A stretch of 64,000 nt of DNA from NCBI GenBank assembly GCA_007922305.1, contig ML677373.1, positions 14,266,016 to 14,330,015 of the forward strand. Direction: 5' to 3'. Positions 46,454 through 57,560 of this stretch are shown here, piece after piece. How positions within the stretch are numbered: position 1 is the first letter of the stretch; every line of letters begins with the position of its first letter. Under the pieces are notes generated by a model that saw only the letters and a list, made by a program, of their open reading frames with translations, was not told the DNA's origin and ran no database searches. The position numbers and the translations under genes are program-made. The stretch is from Dermatemys mawii (taxonomy: Eukaryota; Chordata; Testudines; Dermatemydidae).

Positions 46454-46522
46454 GAAATCACCAAGCGAGAAGACGCGAGTGGGCAGTTAAGCTGTATTCA
46501 GCTGCCTGTCGACTCGTCGGTG
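46454..46522 (+). CDS. CACNA1G: CACNA1G exon 14: alternatively spliced II-III linker cassette
   Basis: These 69 bases are 23 whole codons with phase 0 at both ends: EITKREDASGQLSC, then IQLPVDSSV. They correspond to the known mammalian Cav3.1 cassette exon 14 (SKREDASGQLSCIQLPV), whose inclusion or skipping defines channel isoforms. The acceptor is tttttacttcag, and the preceding 150 bases are pyrimidine-rich. The donor gtacgt at 46523 overlaps a second possible donor gtaaga at 46527. Use of the second would add four bases and shift the frame. Alternative use in this species is inferred from the mammalian orthologue. Confidence 0.93.
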
Positions 46523-47127
46523 GTACGTAAGAACTCAGCATGAATCCACCCAACCACCGTCTGGTAGTTGTCTCTCTCTGTGGTGACTGGTCAAACACCA
46601 TGACGCTGTTCTCATTGTAGTGGCTGTTGTTCCTTTTGTCGTCATTGTCAAGCGAGCCTTGATTTTAGGTCTCTTCCTTCTTTGTGGAGTCAGACAGGTC
46701 ACCAGAGACTCCCCAGGATCACCTGAAACTGTTCTGGCTTCCTGCATCTTTTCTGTACAGGCCCTTCCGGTTCAGGAGAGCTCACAATTGCCTCTTTTAA
46801 ACACACACATACACATCCACCCTTGTAAACCTGAGGCATGGATGGTGCTGTTTCTCAGGCATGCTTGTCAAACACCTCCCTGATCACACACGCTACTCCC
46901 TGCTTCTGGACAAAACGTCACCCACCTTATGCATGTCCACCCTGACCCCTCTAGCTGCATGTGGCGGAGTGGAGAGAACTGCCAAAGACTGAAAGGACCT
47001 AGAATCAAGGCTGTCTGTGGACACTTGTGTGTCAGAGCGTTGTGCTCTGGAGAAGTCAATATTAGCATCAAGACAGCTGCGGTAGCCACTGATGGAAGAA
47101 ATGCTCTAGCTCCACCAGGCTTTATGG

Positions 47128-47228
47128 GCTGGATGCTGGAATCGCTGGTGACATTCTCTGGCCTGTGTTATGCAGGTAGTCAGGTTAGATGATCATAATG
47201 GTCCCTTCTGGCCTTAGAATTTATGAAG
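47128..47228 (+). mobile_element. CR1-type 3'-end fragment
   Basis: ctctggcctgtgttatgcag, gtcaggttagatgatcataa and ggtcccttctggccttagaa match the 3' end of CR1-like LINEs. It ends near tttatgaag. Confidence 0.75.
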
Positions 47229-47511
47229 CTATGAAACCAAGCACAAACCCAACCCTGCCTCCCCTGCCCTTTACCCACCCCACCCTTCCCATCTCATGCA
47301 TCTGTCCTTTTTCACTTCTGCCCCTTTTCTGTTCTGTCCTAGAAGCTCTGGCTTTTACTTCAGCACAAAGGCACTTTCTATTGTGTTCAGGTACATTCTG
47401 CCATCTTTCATACATGACTTAGCCAGTGTGGCATATGATCCACCTCAACGCTCTCTCATATTTCAAAGGGACTTTAACTCCATGTTCTCTCCTAAACCCT
47501 TTTCCATCCAG

Positions 47512-47538
47512 AAAGGCAAACTGGGAGCAAAAGAACAG
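47512..47538 (+). CDS. CACNA1G: Candidate 27-base microexon in intron 14
   Basis: A pyrimidine-rich stretch with a branch-like cctaaac and the acceptor ttttccatccag precedes 27 bases, which are followed by the donor CAG|gtaata. The length is a multiple of three. Both neighbouring exon borders (14 and 15) are phase 0, and the nine codons read KGKLGAKEQ with no stop. Such a combination can arise by chance in a 3 kb intron, so this is only a candidate. It lies in a region of the II-III linker already known for alternative splicing. Confidence 0.22.
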
Positions 47539-49555
47539 GTAATAACCACGAGGCCCTGCGGTGAGATGCTTGCCTGGAGCCTCACTTGATATGTCACACG
47601 CTATATTAAAGGGGGTGATGGCATGTTCTGTTACAGCTAGAGTGGGACGCTTCAAAGAGATGGGGTTTGGTGCTGTGGAGATGGAAGTTTACCATCCTCA
47701 TGGGGTCCTGCTTCTCCTTATTAATGTGCCTCTCTTACCACACCCGAGAGTGTACCCCCAGTCAGTGACAGAATATTTGAGGAACACAAATTAGGCAATG
47801 AAACCTATTTGCATTGCTCATTAGTTTTTAATGACCCATTAAGAAGAAATGAATTGGCAGGCTTTCTGGGAGAGAATACTTGAAGTCCACATTCCAATAA
47901 AGAGACAGAGAATTTAAAAATTCAAATAAATTCAAGCCAATATTAATTGAATATTCCGTCTTGAAAGTGGCAGTCCTGGCCCTTTGAAATACCGCCAGCC
48001 CTGCAGGGTGAGTTTTCTCAAATAACAGGGTGACTGTGGAGGACAGGAGGAAATTTCAAGGGCAAGGACTTCCTTTCACATTCTCTGTTTTCGTGATGAC
48101 TCTTCTCTGAGAGAGCACACAGTGAGACTGGAGAAAACATAACTTGTTGGCTGAACCAAAGAAAGGGTGTTTTCCTTTGAGGATGTGGGCCTGACCCTGG
48201 ACTCTTTAGTCAAACAAAACTCCCATTCAGTTTCTAGGTGGGCTTTGCCTGAGTAAGGAATGCAGGTCTGGGTCTTGTATTGAATGTCATCTCCTTCAGT
48301 CTGCCACTCTAGCATTTTTCTCCTAGCTGGAGCCTGTTCTGGCTTTTAAAATCAAACATGTCCCCATGCACCAAACTTCATTAGGGTGGACCAGGGCTAG
48401 TGGCGCAGCTTAATCTTCACTGTAGGTGTTGGGTTCTCTTCTGCACCTAGATTCTCCTAGAGCAAAAGTAAGATTCTGCTTGGCTTCTCTCTTGTCATTG
48501 CATTTCCCCTCTTCTCCCTTCCCCTCCCCAATATACATCATACTAAGGAAGGGGGCCATTTTGCCAGAATTATGGTTTCAGCAATAAATCAACCCCTTTC
48601 AGGTGGGAATAATTCTGGCAAGCTCCATTCCTGGCTGATGTATTGTGATTATACCACACCTAAGTATTTTTTCCTCAGTGCCAATGGACTGAATCAAAAA
48701 GGGCTGAGCTGGGAAGGCCTTGATTCGGTCTATGTCAGATGTCAGCAATGCCTGAGATAGGCATTGGCAGAGCATAAGCAATGGAAGCGATGAGCGATGG
48801 AAAATTATTTAACACATCATTTAAGAGGGACTCAGGCTGACTTCCTGGATAGGTTTCTGATGAGAGACCAAGGTCAAAAGGAGAAACCTCTCGTCAACTC
48901 CTGGCATTCTGAATTGTGCAACAGGATGCAACCACCCCTAAATAAATAGGATGTTTACACCACTTAGTATTGGGTGAAATGGCCACCTTGGGAAGCCTAA
49001 TTAGCTATTATTGGGTTATCTCCCTTTGGAATCTGCTCTGTCACATACCAAATGCTCTTATGGCATTTTATGCAACTTTTCAGAAACAGACACCGGTTAT
49101 CTGCTGAAGTTTGGATTATTTCATCTAAGCTTCAATGGAGAGAGCTATGTTCAGTGCTTGTGTGTAAACAGTTCTAATCCCCAGCCCCGGATTAATGGTC
49201 AAGGACAAGGAGGGTCAGTTTTTCATCCAATGAACGTTCATCAGGTTTATGCCCTTTCCCTAGTGTCTGCCCAGTGTGCAACTCCAGCAGAGGAGGTCAA
49301 GTGGTTGTCTTCTGACCCTAGCCCTGGGCTGCTTTTGGGGTCTATACAGTAGCTCTGCCCTTTGGGAGTATAGTTAACACTAGGTGGTATAAATATGTGC
49401 ATGCCTCATTGTGTGGAAAGTGATGTCCCATTGTGGTACAAATTTCAGTGGGTCAATAGGTGTGTTTTTGGAGATGGGACCTATTGTTCAGAAGGCATTT
49501 CCATACTACCCAGAGCTAATTATCCTAGTTGCTAAGGTACTGTGTTTTGCTCTAG

Positions 49556-49649
49556 GGAGATGCTTCTAAGTCTGATTCTGAGGGAGATCTTTTCCCTCAT
49601 AGCCTGGAAGAAGAGGGTGGACTTAAGGAAAACCTGTCAAACCCAGCCT
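49556..49649 (+). CDS. CACNA1G: CACNA1G exon 15: II-III linker, acidic segment
   Basis: The frame reads GDASKSDSEGDLFPH, then SLEEEGGLKENLSNPA. It aligns with mammalian [22 protein letters not shown]. The segment is acidic, cytoplasmic and likely disordered. The 94 bases start in phase 0 and leave one base (T) that exon 16 completes to Leu. The acceptor is gttttgctctag and the donor gtaagt is at 49650. Confidence 0.92.
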
Positions 49650-50683
49650 GTAAGTAACCGCACTGGAAATCAGTCCTTCTAGGGCAGCTTCACTTGATAG
49701 GAGACACAATGTGCCCAAAAGAGGAAAGCCCTTCTTGGGGGAATGTTTAAGCAGTATCTCAGGCCATTGCAGGCTCAATCGAGATATAACTGATTTTAAA
49801 TATGGGACATGGGTTATGACCCAAAGGCAAAGATATGTAATGGTGTTAGTCCATTATCTCCCAGGAGAGCCCAAGACCCAGCCCATATACTATTGATATG
49901 GGGTTTATAAGTGGGGAAGGAAACAGCAGGGAGCCGCTGCTTGTAGTTAACGCTTTGACAGGCAGCAGAGCTGAGATGCCTAATGCTTGGAGAGCAGGCA
50001 CAGGGAATGGGCAGGGGGAACTTTGCAGGGAGACATATTTATTGTCCACAAGGCAGAAGACTCAGGGAGGTAGTAAGAGGAGAACCCGAGGGAGTCAAAG
50101 CTCAGGGAGAAAAAGGAAGAGTGTGGGGTCACAGAGCACCCTCGGCAGTGTGGTAGGACTTCAGTTGAAAGAATGTGGAGGAGGGAGTACAGAAGGGGAA
50201 GAAAACTGGGGAAGAAGAGCATAGGGAGAGGAAGTAGGGAAAGAGCTTACGGGAAGAGAGGGTGGAACATTGTGGGGAGCAAAGCATGGGAGGAGGTGAA
50301 AGAAATTAATGGAAGGGGGAGGCATAGTTGGCAGATTACTGGTGCTCCTGAAGCAGCAGATGACAAACCAATGTCTGTTCTTGGCTGTTGCTCTTTTAAA
50401 CAGGTTTATTTGAGCTCCTGTGCCATGCAATTTCTGGTTTTAAAACAAAAACCCAACCTCCCACTCACTCATTAAATGTCTCCTGTGTCCCCTTATTTGA
50501 AGAGTTCACTCCTTTCTGTGAAATGATGTTATTGGCCCATGTTCTGATTACAGCTGGCTCCTTTAGGACCATCGTGTCCTTTGTCATCCTGACTTTGGAT
50601 GCAGCATGGAGGGTGATGGAGAATGACGGTTTATTGCATGTTCCTAGAGCTGCAGTATCTTAAAAACACCTTGTTTCTTCCAG
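49650..50683 (+). other. CACNA1G: CACNA1G intron 15
   Basis: A 1.0 kb intron, purine-rich between about 50040 and 50330 (ggaggagggagtac, ggggaagaaaactgggg). No mobile element is recognised. It ends ttgtttcttccag. Confidence 0.8.
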
Positions 50684-50868
50684 TGATGGTACTGAGCAAC
50701 CTCCCAGAGCTGAAGAAGAGTCTGACCCCGCCCCTCATCATCCACACAGCTGCCACTCCAATGCCAATGCCAAAAAGTGCCATGTTCGGAGATGCAGCTC
50801 AGGGCTACGAATCTCGCAGGGCCAGCAGTGTCTCCATGGATCCCAATGCCTATGAACTCAAATCCCCG
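50684..50868 (+). CDS. CACNA1G: CACNA1G exon 16: II-III linker, middle
   Basis: The two leading bases complete Leu. The frame reads MVLSNLPELKKSLTPP, then LIIHTAATPMPMPKS, and later the Ser-rich SRRASSVSMDPNAYELKSP. PPLIIHTAATPM is strongly conserved in Cav3 channels, and the ending before KSP matches the mammalian layout (HEMKSP). RRASSVS looks like a basic-directed kinase site (inference). The exon is 185 bases and ends on a whole Pro codon, with donor gtatgc at 50869. Confidence 0.94.
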
Positions 50869-51080
50869 GTATGCAGCCCATCTTCTTGATCACCCTTTGT
50901 GGCTGCTTTGTTTCTGTTTGGTTTGTGCGGCTGTTTCCAGCTGTGTGGGCCATCTGGGTGTCTAGGTGTTGATACTGCGCTCGCTGCCTTCGTATTTCTA
51001 GGCCTGCCCATTGGGAACAAGGCTGAGATGGTAGCAGTCATGCTCGGTTGACTCTCTCCATGTTCTTGTCCTTTCCTCAG

Positions 51081-51512
51081 TCCAGCATACAGAGCTCCCC
51101 CCACAGCCCTTGGAATGCAGCCAGCAGCTGGAATAGTCGCAGGTCAAGCTGGAATAGCCTGGGGCGGGCTCCCAGCCTGAAACGCCGGAGCCAGAGTGGG
51201 GAGCGCAAGTCCCTCCTGTCTGGGAACGGGAAGGAGAGTTCGGAGGAAGGGGAAAGCTCGGACGAGGAGAGATCCAGCCGGGCTGGGAGCGTTAATGGCT
51301 CTTTACTTCACCGCATGGCGTCGCTGGAAACGAAAGGCTCGTTCGATCTCCAAGATACCTTGCAGGTGCCTTCCCTGTACCGAACCAGCAGCATGCACAG
51401 CAACCAGACCGCTGCATCAGAGCATCAAGACTGCAATGGGAAGACCTCCCCAGGGGTCTTGCTACATCCGCTCCCTTTGGATGACGACGACGGCGATGAC
51501 GAAGGCAACCTG
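51081..51512 (+). CDS. CACNA1G: CACNA1G exon 17: II-III linker, Ser/Arg-rich and acidic
   Basis: The 144 codons, in phase 0, read [36 protein letters not shown] and [13 protein letters not shown] Glu/Ser-rich stretch ([15 protein letters not shown]), [27 protein letters not shown] and an acidic tail ([13 protein letters not shown]) follow. The GRAPSLKRR and [10 protein letters not shown] blocks are conserved in Cav3.1 and Cav3.2 and resemble phosphorylation substrates. The intron before it is only 212 bases. The donor gtaaga is at 51513. Confidence 0.95.
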
Positions 51513-51769
51513 GTAAGACAAATCAACAGCTGGTGGCTGCTGCAGTTTCTTGGCTTTCCTGTGTTGACCTGACACCCGTTCCCTTTGCAGAACAACGCTC
51601 CTGAGCGCGGAGCAATAGTCCACTGCGGTTGGGTGCGTGTCTCCTGCTCTCTAGCAGTAGACTTAAGAACACCATGTAAATCCCGCGTAAAACCTGCAGA
51701 GGGTCCAGGGTTTATGAAAGCCCACCTCCGCCATGCTGCTGAACAGCTGACCTCCAGCGGGCAGGAGGC

Positions 51770-51880
51770 ACTGGAGGGGAGGTGGAGCCGCTGATCAATG
51801 GGTGCTGAGCACCCACTATTTTTTTTCTGTGGGCGCTCCAGCCCCGGAGCACCCACGGAGTCGGCGCCTGTGTTCCTTCC
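51770..51880. mobile_element. GC-rich MITE-like element (gagcacccac type)
   Basis: gggtgctgagcacccactat and gctccagccccggagcaccc, followed by acggagtcggcgcc, form two nested palindromes (gggtgctgagcaccc and ggagc...gctcc). This is a repeat type I associate with turtles. Its family name is not known to me. Confidence 0.5.
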
Positions 51881-52610
51881 CCTGGAGGTTTCTCCACCTG
51901 GGCTTCATCGCAGCCCTGGCTGGAACACGCATTTTCCACAAGAAACCTCCACCCATTATCAGCCTGCACAGACACAAGCGCCCATTCTGGGTGCATAACC
52001 TGTGTCCCTCGAAGGGACTGAGCCCCCGCGGCCTATCAATTTGCAGCAGGTGGTGTGGGGGAGGGGAGGGTGAAGGTTACAAAATGAGACTTTGGCTTTG
52101 CAGCATGAGGCACAATTGAATGGCTTTGAATGGAGCCCCACATGTTCTTAGCTCTTGGACCTGCGCGTGGTGCTCATTCTTCTGGTAGCGCTTTAGATGT
52201 ACTTTGTAAGGGATCGTGCAAAGCTTTTCTTTGATGTTGTTCACACCTTTCTATCCATCCCCCCCTCTCACCACCTTTGCTTTCAGTTCTGGGTTTGAAT
52301 GAGTGCCAAAATCTTTAAGCAAATTCAATGAAACCACCAAGTTCCAACCGGTTCCGTGTTGGGACAATTCTCGCAGGCTTTCTCTGCAGAGCCATAAATG
52401 GCAACATCCAGGGGAGAGGGGTGGTGTGGTCCATCTGAGATGTGCAGCTGTGTTTGGAAGGCTGTGTCATTTGGTTTCTACTTCAGGTGATATTAGTCGT
52501 GCAGTGGACATAGCCTGGTTGTCTGTGCATTATCTGAGTAACACTTGGCTAGTCTGTGTAGGAAGCAGGTTGGGGTGGAAAGGAGAGGAGACCAGGATAT
52601 AATGAGTCTA

Positions 52611-53456
52611 CAGCGGGGTGGGCAAACTGTGGCCCATGGGCCATATCCGGCCTGCGGGCCCGTTCTGCCTGGCCCTTGAGCTTCCCACCCAGTCCCTGAG
52701 CCATCCCCCTCCGGGCCCCTCCACCGGCTTCCCACTTCCCCTGGAGTCTCAACACACCACGCGGGCAGCACTCTGGCTCGCTGCTCCTGGGCAGCGCTGC
52801 AGCAGCATGGCTGACTCCAGCGGCACTGTGTGCTCCTGCAGGGCAGCATGTCTAGCTCCAGCGGGCCACGCAGTTGCCGGACATGCTGCTCTGAACAGCA
52901 TGGGATAAGGAGGCCGGGGCCAGGGGGTTGGATAAGGGGAAGGGAGTCCCAGGGGGTGGTCAGCAGGGGACAAGGATTGGGGGCAGTTGGATGGGGCAGA
53001 GGTTCTGGGGTGGTGGTCATGGGACGGGGAATGGAGGGGTTAGAAAGGGCGTGGGAGTCCCAGGGGGCCTGTCAGGGGGTGAGGCTGTGGATAGAGGTTG
53101 GGGAAGTCAGGGGACAGGGAGCATGGGGAGTTGAGTACAGGGTGGGATCCTGGGGGGCAGTTAGATTGGGAGATCTCGGGAGGGAGCAGTCATGGGGACA
53201 AGGAGCCAGGGGGGTTGGATAGGGAGTAGGGTCCCGGGGAGGTGGTTAGGGTGGTGGTGGGGTCTCTGGAGAGGGCAGTCAGGGAGGTTGGATGGGTTGG
53301 GAGTTCTTAGGGGGCCGTCAGGGGGCAGGAAGTGGGAGGGGGTCGGATGGGGACGGGGCCAGGCTGTGTGGGGAGGCACAGCCTTCCCTACCCAGTCCTC
53401 TATACAATTTTGCAACCCCAAAGCGGCCCTCAGTCCAAAAGGTTTGCCCACCCCTG
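52611..53456. mobile_element. hAT-like non-autonomous transposon with G-rich minisatellite core
   Basis: The left end cagcggggtgggcaaactgt and the right end aaaaggtttgcccacccctg form inverted repeats of the gggtgggcaaac hAT type. The flanks gtctacag (52606-52613) and gtctccac (53457-53464) agree at 6 of 8 positions, a possible decayed 8-bp target duplication. The interior from about 52910 to 53345 is a degenerate G-rich tandem array (gggagtcccagggggt-like units). Several long reading frames inside it are repeat artefacts. Confidence 0.8.
52910..53345 (+). repeat. Degenerate G-rich minisatellite
   Basis: Irregular units of the form ggttggat.gggga..ggagtcc and ggggg.cagt recur throughout, with many runs of three or more G. 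The array lies inside the hAT-like element. Confidence 0.75.
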
Positions 53457-53670
53457 GTCTCCACCCTTCCATTAGTACAGCAGCATAGGACGCTAGTGTT
53501 ACTCCTTGGTCCCAAAGGGGATGTCAAGACAGATTGGGGTCAGGCCTCCTGTACACGCTAGTATCCATCAGTAGACGCGGCACAAATTCATTGCCTGGCT
53601 CTCGTTATTTCAGGGAGGGAAATCTGTCTTTGAAATAGAGAATTGTATGTTTCTCTTTCTCCAACTATAG

Positions 53671-53762
53671 GGCCAAATTCTGCCGTCAGATGCGAGTGGG
53701 CAATTTCTATTGATGTAAACAGGAGAAGCAGATGTATATCCAAGGGCAAATTTGGCCCATTA
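53671..53762. mobile_element. Hairpin MITE remnant (gggccaaattctgcc type)
   Basis: gggccaaattctgccgtcag at the left and gcaaatttggcccat at the right are inverted ends around a ttgatgtaaacagg centre. Confidence 0.6.
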
Positions 53763-55211
53763 GTCTCATTGACTTATTAGACTCATAGAGGCAGCATTAG
53801 GCTTTGCATTAATTTCAATGTGAAGAGGCATTAGTTCAATATGTGTGTCTCTTTCAGAGGTCTGAGAAGTGTCATTTAGAAAATGTTCACTAAAAGCATG
53901 GCAGGGGGAGAAAATCAGCTGTAATTTTGCACTGATTAGAGATGCGAGGTGGTTAAGAGGCATTTCTTGTTTTGCGTTTTCCCCGGATCTGTGCTTTCAA
54001 ATGAATGTGTGCAATTTGCACTGTGACGCTGTGCCCAATTTGTGTAAAGGCCAGAGCAGTTTCAGCTTTTGAGTCACTGCAACCGCGCTCGAGATGCATC
54101 TATATACAAAGAACCAAACTGAGAGCTGTCATCTACCCTGTCCAACCCCATTAAGGGAAATCGGGGATTGCGTGGGTGTGGGCTGGAGATTAGCCCCAAA
54201 CTTGGCCTCCGGGCAATAAGGCACATAGAATGTGATGTATCAGATAAAAACCTGCAGACCACCTTCTCCACGTATCTCAGCATCTGGAGGTCTCCTGGAA
54301 CTTTATCTCCCTGCGTGTGCAAGCGTAAATGTGACACGAATATCTCATTTTCTTGAAGTCTTTCTCTCATTCATCCCTGACCTTTTGCTGTTATACCAGC
54401 GAAACCTGTGTGGGGATGTTGCAAAGGCTAACGAGACCTTGAAACATCTTTTGTAAGTTAGAGCAGGAGAATTTCACCCCCTAGTCGGAGAGTTACAAAC
54501 AGGATGAGACAATAACAGGTGACAGCAAATTGCTAATAAAGGGAGAATCTAAAAACGTATACAGCTCAACCAAGGGTCTAGGCTTATTCTGAGTCGTGAG
54601 CCTGCCCTACCTCTCAGGCAGCTGGCTTGACAACTAGCTAAAATCAAACTCTAAGCAGATAACAACTGACACTACGGCAGCAAAACCTGATGATATTTAG
54701 GAGAATGGTCTCCATGTTCTTGTCACAAACTGATATCCATGAAAGACCCACCAGTCCTGCTCCCCTTCAGTTTGATGGGAGCAGGACTGGGGACTACGCT
54801 AGGGTGGGTGTACTCCAACTCAAGCTGAACAAGGAAAGGCTTAAACCCCATCCATTGCCCTGGAAAGAAAAGTGCAGCCTGTAGGGACGGCATCAGGCTA
54901 GGAGTGAGGAGCTGTAGACCACTGGACTGACTGCTATGCCTTGTGAACTAGGAATTGTGAAAAGCCAAAGGTTTCTTATGGGGTGGAATACCCCTTGGAA
55001 GGAGGAAAGGGCTGGAGGCTGGGGACAGGCCCTGTCCTACTTTCTCCTTCACTCCCCTGGCAATGGGAGGACTGGGACTGGGGACATCCTGCCAATAGGG
55101 GAGGATTTGTTTTCTTTGTTTGATGGTTAGGTCACTGGGGCACACAAGACTGTGTGGAATTAATTGCTGAACCAGGAGGAAGCCAGGTTTATGGGGGTGG
55201 TGCGGGGAGCT

Positions 55212-55460
55212 TCATAGAATATCAGGGTGGGAAGGGACCTCAGGAGGTTCTAGTCCAATCCCCTGCTCAAAGCAGGACCAATCCCCAACTAATCATCCCA
55301 GCCAGGGCTTTGTCAAGCCTGACCTTAAAAACCTCCAAGAAGGAGATTCCATCACCTCCCTAGCTAACCCATTCCAGTGCTTCCACTAACCCTCTTAGTG
55401 AAAAACTTTTTCCTAATATCCAACCTAAACCTCCCCCACTGCAACTTGAGCTTCTTGGTT
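55212..55460 (-). mobile_element. CR1 3' end, antisense
   Basis: catagaatatcagggtggga, agggacctcaggaggttcta, cagccagggctttgtcaagc and ctaatatccaacctaaacct are the reverse complement of the CR1 3' portion in its typical order. This is the best preserved CR1 tail in the window. Confidence 0.92.
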
Positions 55461-55476
55461 CGTGGTGTGTGTTAGG

Positions 55477-55750
55477 CATGTCTACTCTAGGAAATTAGGT
55501 CGGAATAGCTATGTTGCTATGGAGTGTTAAAAATCCACGCCCCTGAATGACACAGTTCAACCAATGTCAGCCCTGGTGTAGACAGCACTAGCTTGACAGG
55601 AGAATTCTCCCATTGATCTAGCTACTGCCTATTGAGGAAGTGGATTACCTGCTCTGACAGGTAGACACCATCTCATCGGTGTAGCTAGTGTCTTCACTGA
55701 AGTGCTACAGCAACGCAGCTGCAGTGTTTTAAGTGCAGACAAGCCCTTAG
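55477..55750. mobile_element. MITE-like element (tctac family)
   Basis: The left end taggcatgtctactctagg and the right end aagtgcagacaagccctta form imperfect inverted ends. The interior has ctggtgtagacagcac, gatctagctactgcc and cggtgtagctagtgtc words. It is non-coding. Confidence 0.6.
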
Positions 55751-57309
55751 TCTGCTTAGACCAACGACCCCAATAGATTGGCAGTGACTCCTGTTACTGT
55801 CCGAGAAAGGAGATAAATGGATGTTAGCCATCTGTAGTTGGGCAGAAAAAGGCAGGTACCCACCAGCATTTGAAATGCTGGAAGTTGTCAATTGTCAATT
55901 GACAGGGCCTGGAGAACACAGCATAGCACAAACACTGGCTAGTCTACCTTAGTGAGCATTTGAGATGCGAAGCGCAACCAGTGTGGGTCTGAAATAGGCG
56001 TCATTCTCCATTGTAGTGTTAATCTGGGCAAGTGTCTGCGAACAATAATTATTGCAGAAGCAGCTGGGGCAATACTGAGACTATGAAAGCAGCACATTGT
56101 GGAAATATCTTGGTACATTTCATTGGTATTGGAGAAGGAAAATGGAACTTTGAAAATATTAATGGATGCTGAAGACTACCATAATTGCAAAGTACAGACT
56201 GACGAGAAACAGAGGTTCTTTTGACCAAGATATAGTTGCCTAGCCACAAATCTCCTTTTTTTAAATACACTTATTCCACTATGTCTCAGATGTGGACTCT
56301 CAGGCTATAATTTTAAATGATTGCTTTAACCTGGTTCTTAACCTCCTAGAAGTGCTGCAAACCACTTTGGTCACCCTGGAGATGGAATTTCTAAGAAAAG
56401 GGCCTGTAATTATTCTCAGAAGAATCCTTATTAAAATTATCAAAAGATCATGATCTTATTGCTAGCTGGAGACTTTCTATCTTCCATCTCAAGGCCAGAT
56501 TTCTTTCCAGCTTGCCTGAGCCAAACACGTAAATGGCACATCAGAACATACTGCATGCAATATCTCTTAGTTTACATCCTCTGGCTAGTAAGTTGGTAGA
56601 CGACTGCAATTTTGGAATGAATTTCTGAATCAGATTGCGCACTGCATCTTTAAGCTAAGAGTTTTAAAGACTGTAGTCTTCTCTGTTTTCCATGGACACA
56701 GTATAAATATTTACTGTAAACAGACTGAAGTCCCTGTAGTAATGTTCTAAGATCTGAGTTTGCTCTGGTGTACTTTGCCAAACTTCCCATCCCTATTTTA
56801 TTGTGATGTTCTCTGAAGTGGATTGTTTGCTAGACCAGTGCCCTCCCAGTGTTTCAGTGGTTCTGTTGGTAACAGTTTAAAAGCCACTTGGTGCACTTTT
56901 GAGATGGAAAGTGCTGTATTCTGGTAAAATAAGGTTCATGTTTCTTGGATCGTCCTCATTGTGAGGATTCTCCTGAATTCTTCCACAGAGACCATGAGTT
57001 TTCTCCCTTTTTCAAACAAATAATGGAACAGTGGTTACTGGAAAATATTGTGTAGATTCAAAGAATCCGCTCCCTCAGTATTTTGAGCTTCCTGCTCTGA
57101 TTTCCTCATATCATTGGGGTCTTTGCCCCCAATTTAATATGGGGAGAATGAGAGGAAATTTTAAGTTTTTTTTCAAAGAAAATAAACAAGCTGGACTCTT
57201 ATTTAGATCAACCTGAGCCTAGAGGACTAAATGTGTCCTTATGGAGCAACGCCCAAAAAGCTGTCCTTAGTGGATGTACTTGATGTTTTCTGCACTGAAC
57301 TAAAAACTA

Positions 57310-57425
57310 GAACAAGGACCGGATTCCGATCTCCCTGGGCCCAGTTCACATTGATGTCACTCTGTTGACTTCAGTGAATTCACTCCCAATTAGCACTGGT
57401 GTACGTGAGACCAGAATCAGGCCCA
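57310..57425. mobile_element. Palindromic MITE remnant
   Basis: ggaccggattccgatct at the left and agaccagaatcaggccc at the right are loosely inverted around gttgacttcagtgaattc. It is related to 45804-45870. Confidence 0.45.
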
Positions 57426-57449
57426 TTAACTCTTCTTCACAAAATAAAA

Positions 57450-57560
57450 TCGAGGGACCAAATTCTGCTCTTGCTTGCACCAGTGTAAATTTGGAGGAAC
57501 TCCACTGAAATAATGGCCCAGTACAAATCCGGATTTATAAAGGTGTAACTGCAACCGGAC
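57450..57560. mobile_element. Palindromic MITE remnant (gaccaaattctgct type)
   Basis: gggaccaaattctgctcttg, caccagtgtaaatttggagg and aactccactgaaataatgg recall the same hairpin group as 53671-53762 and 58632-58735. The 3' arm is decayed. Confidence 0.45.

Larger units (their letters stand above)
46523..49555 (+). other. CACNA1G: CACNA1G intron 14
   Basis: This 3.0 kb intron contains a CR1 tail at 47128-47228 and the candidate microexon at 47512-47538. The region 47550-49540 shows no recognisable element. Confidence 0.75.

Noticed and set aside
49898..50224. 108-residue Gly/Arg/Glu-rich frame in intron 15
   Set aside because: The purine-rich tract gives a low-complexity translation, and it has no splice continuity with the Cav3.1 frame.
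52493..53222. Long overlapping open frames on both strands (up to 175 residues)
   Set aside because: They fall in the GC-rich, G-rich interior of the hAT-like element, where stop codons are scarce by composition. The Gly/Trp/Arg-rich translations are repeat artefacts.
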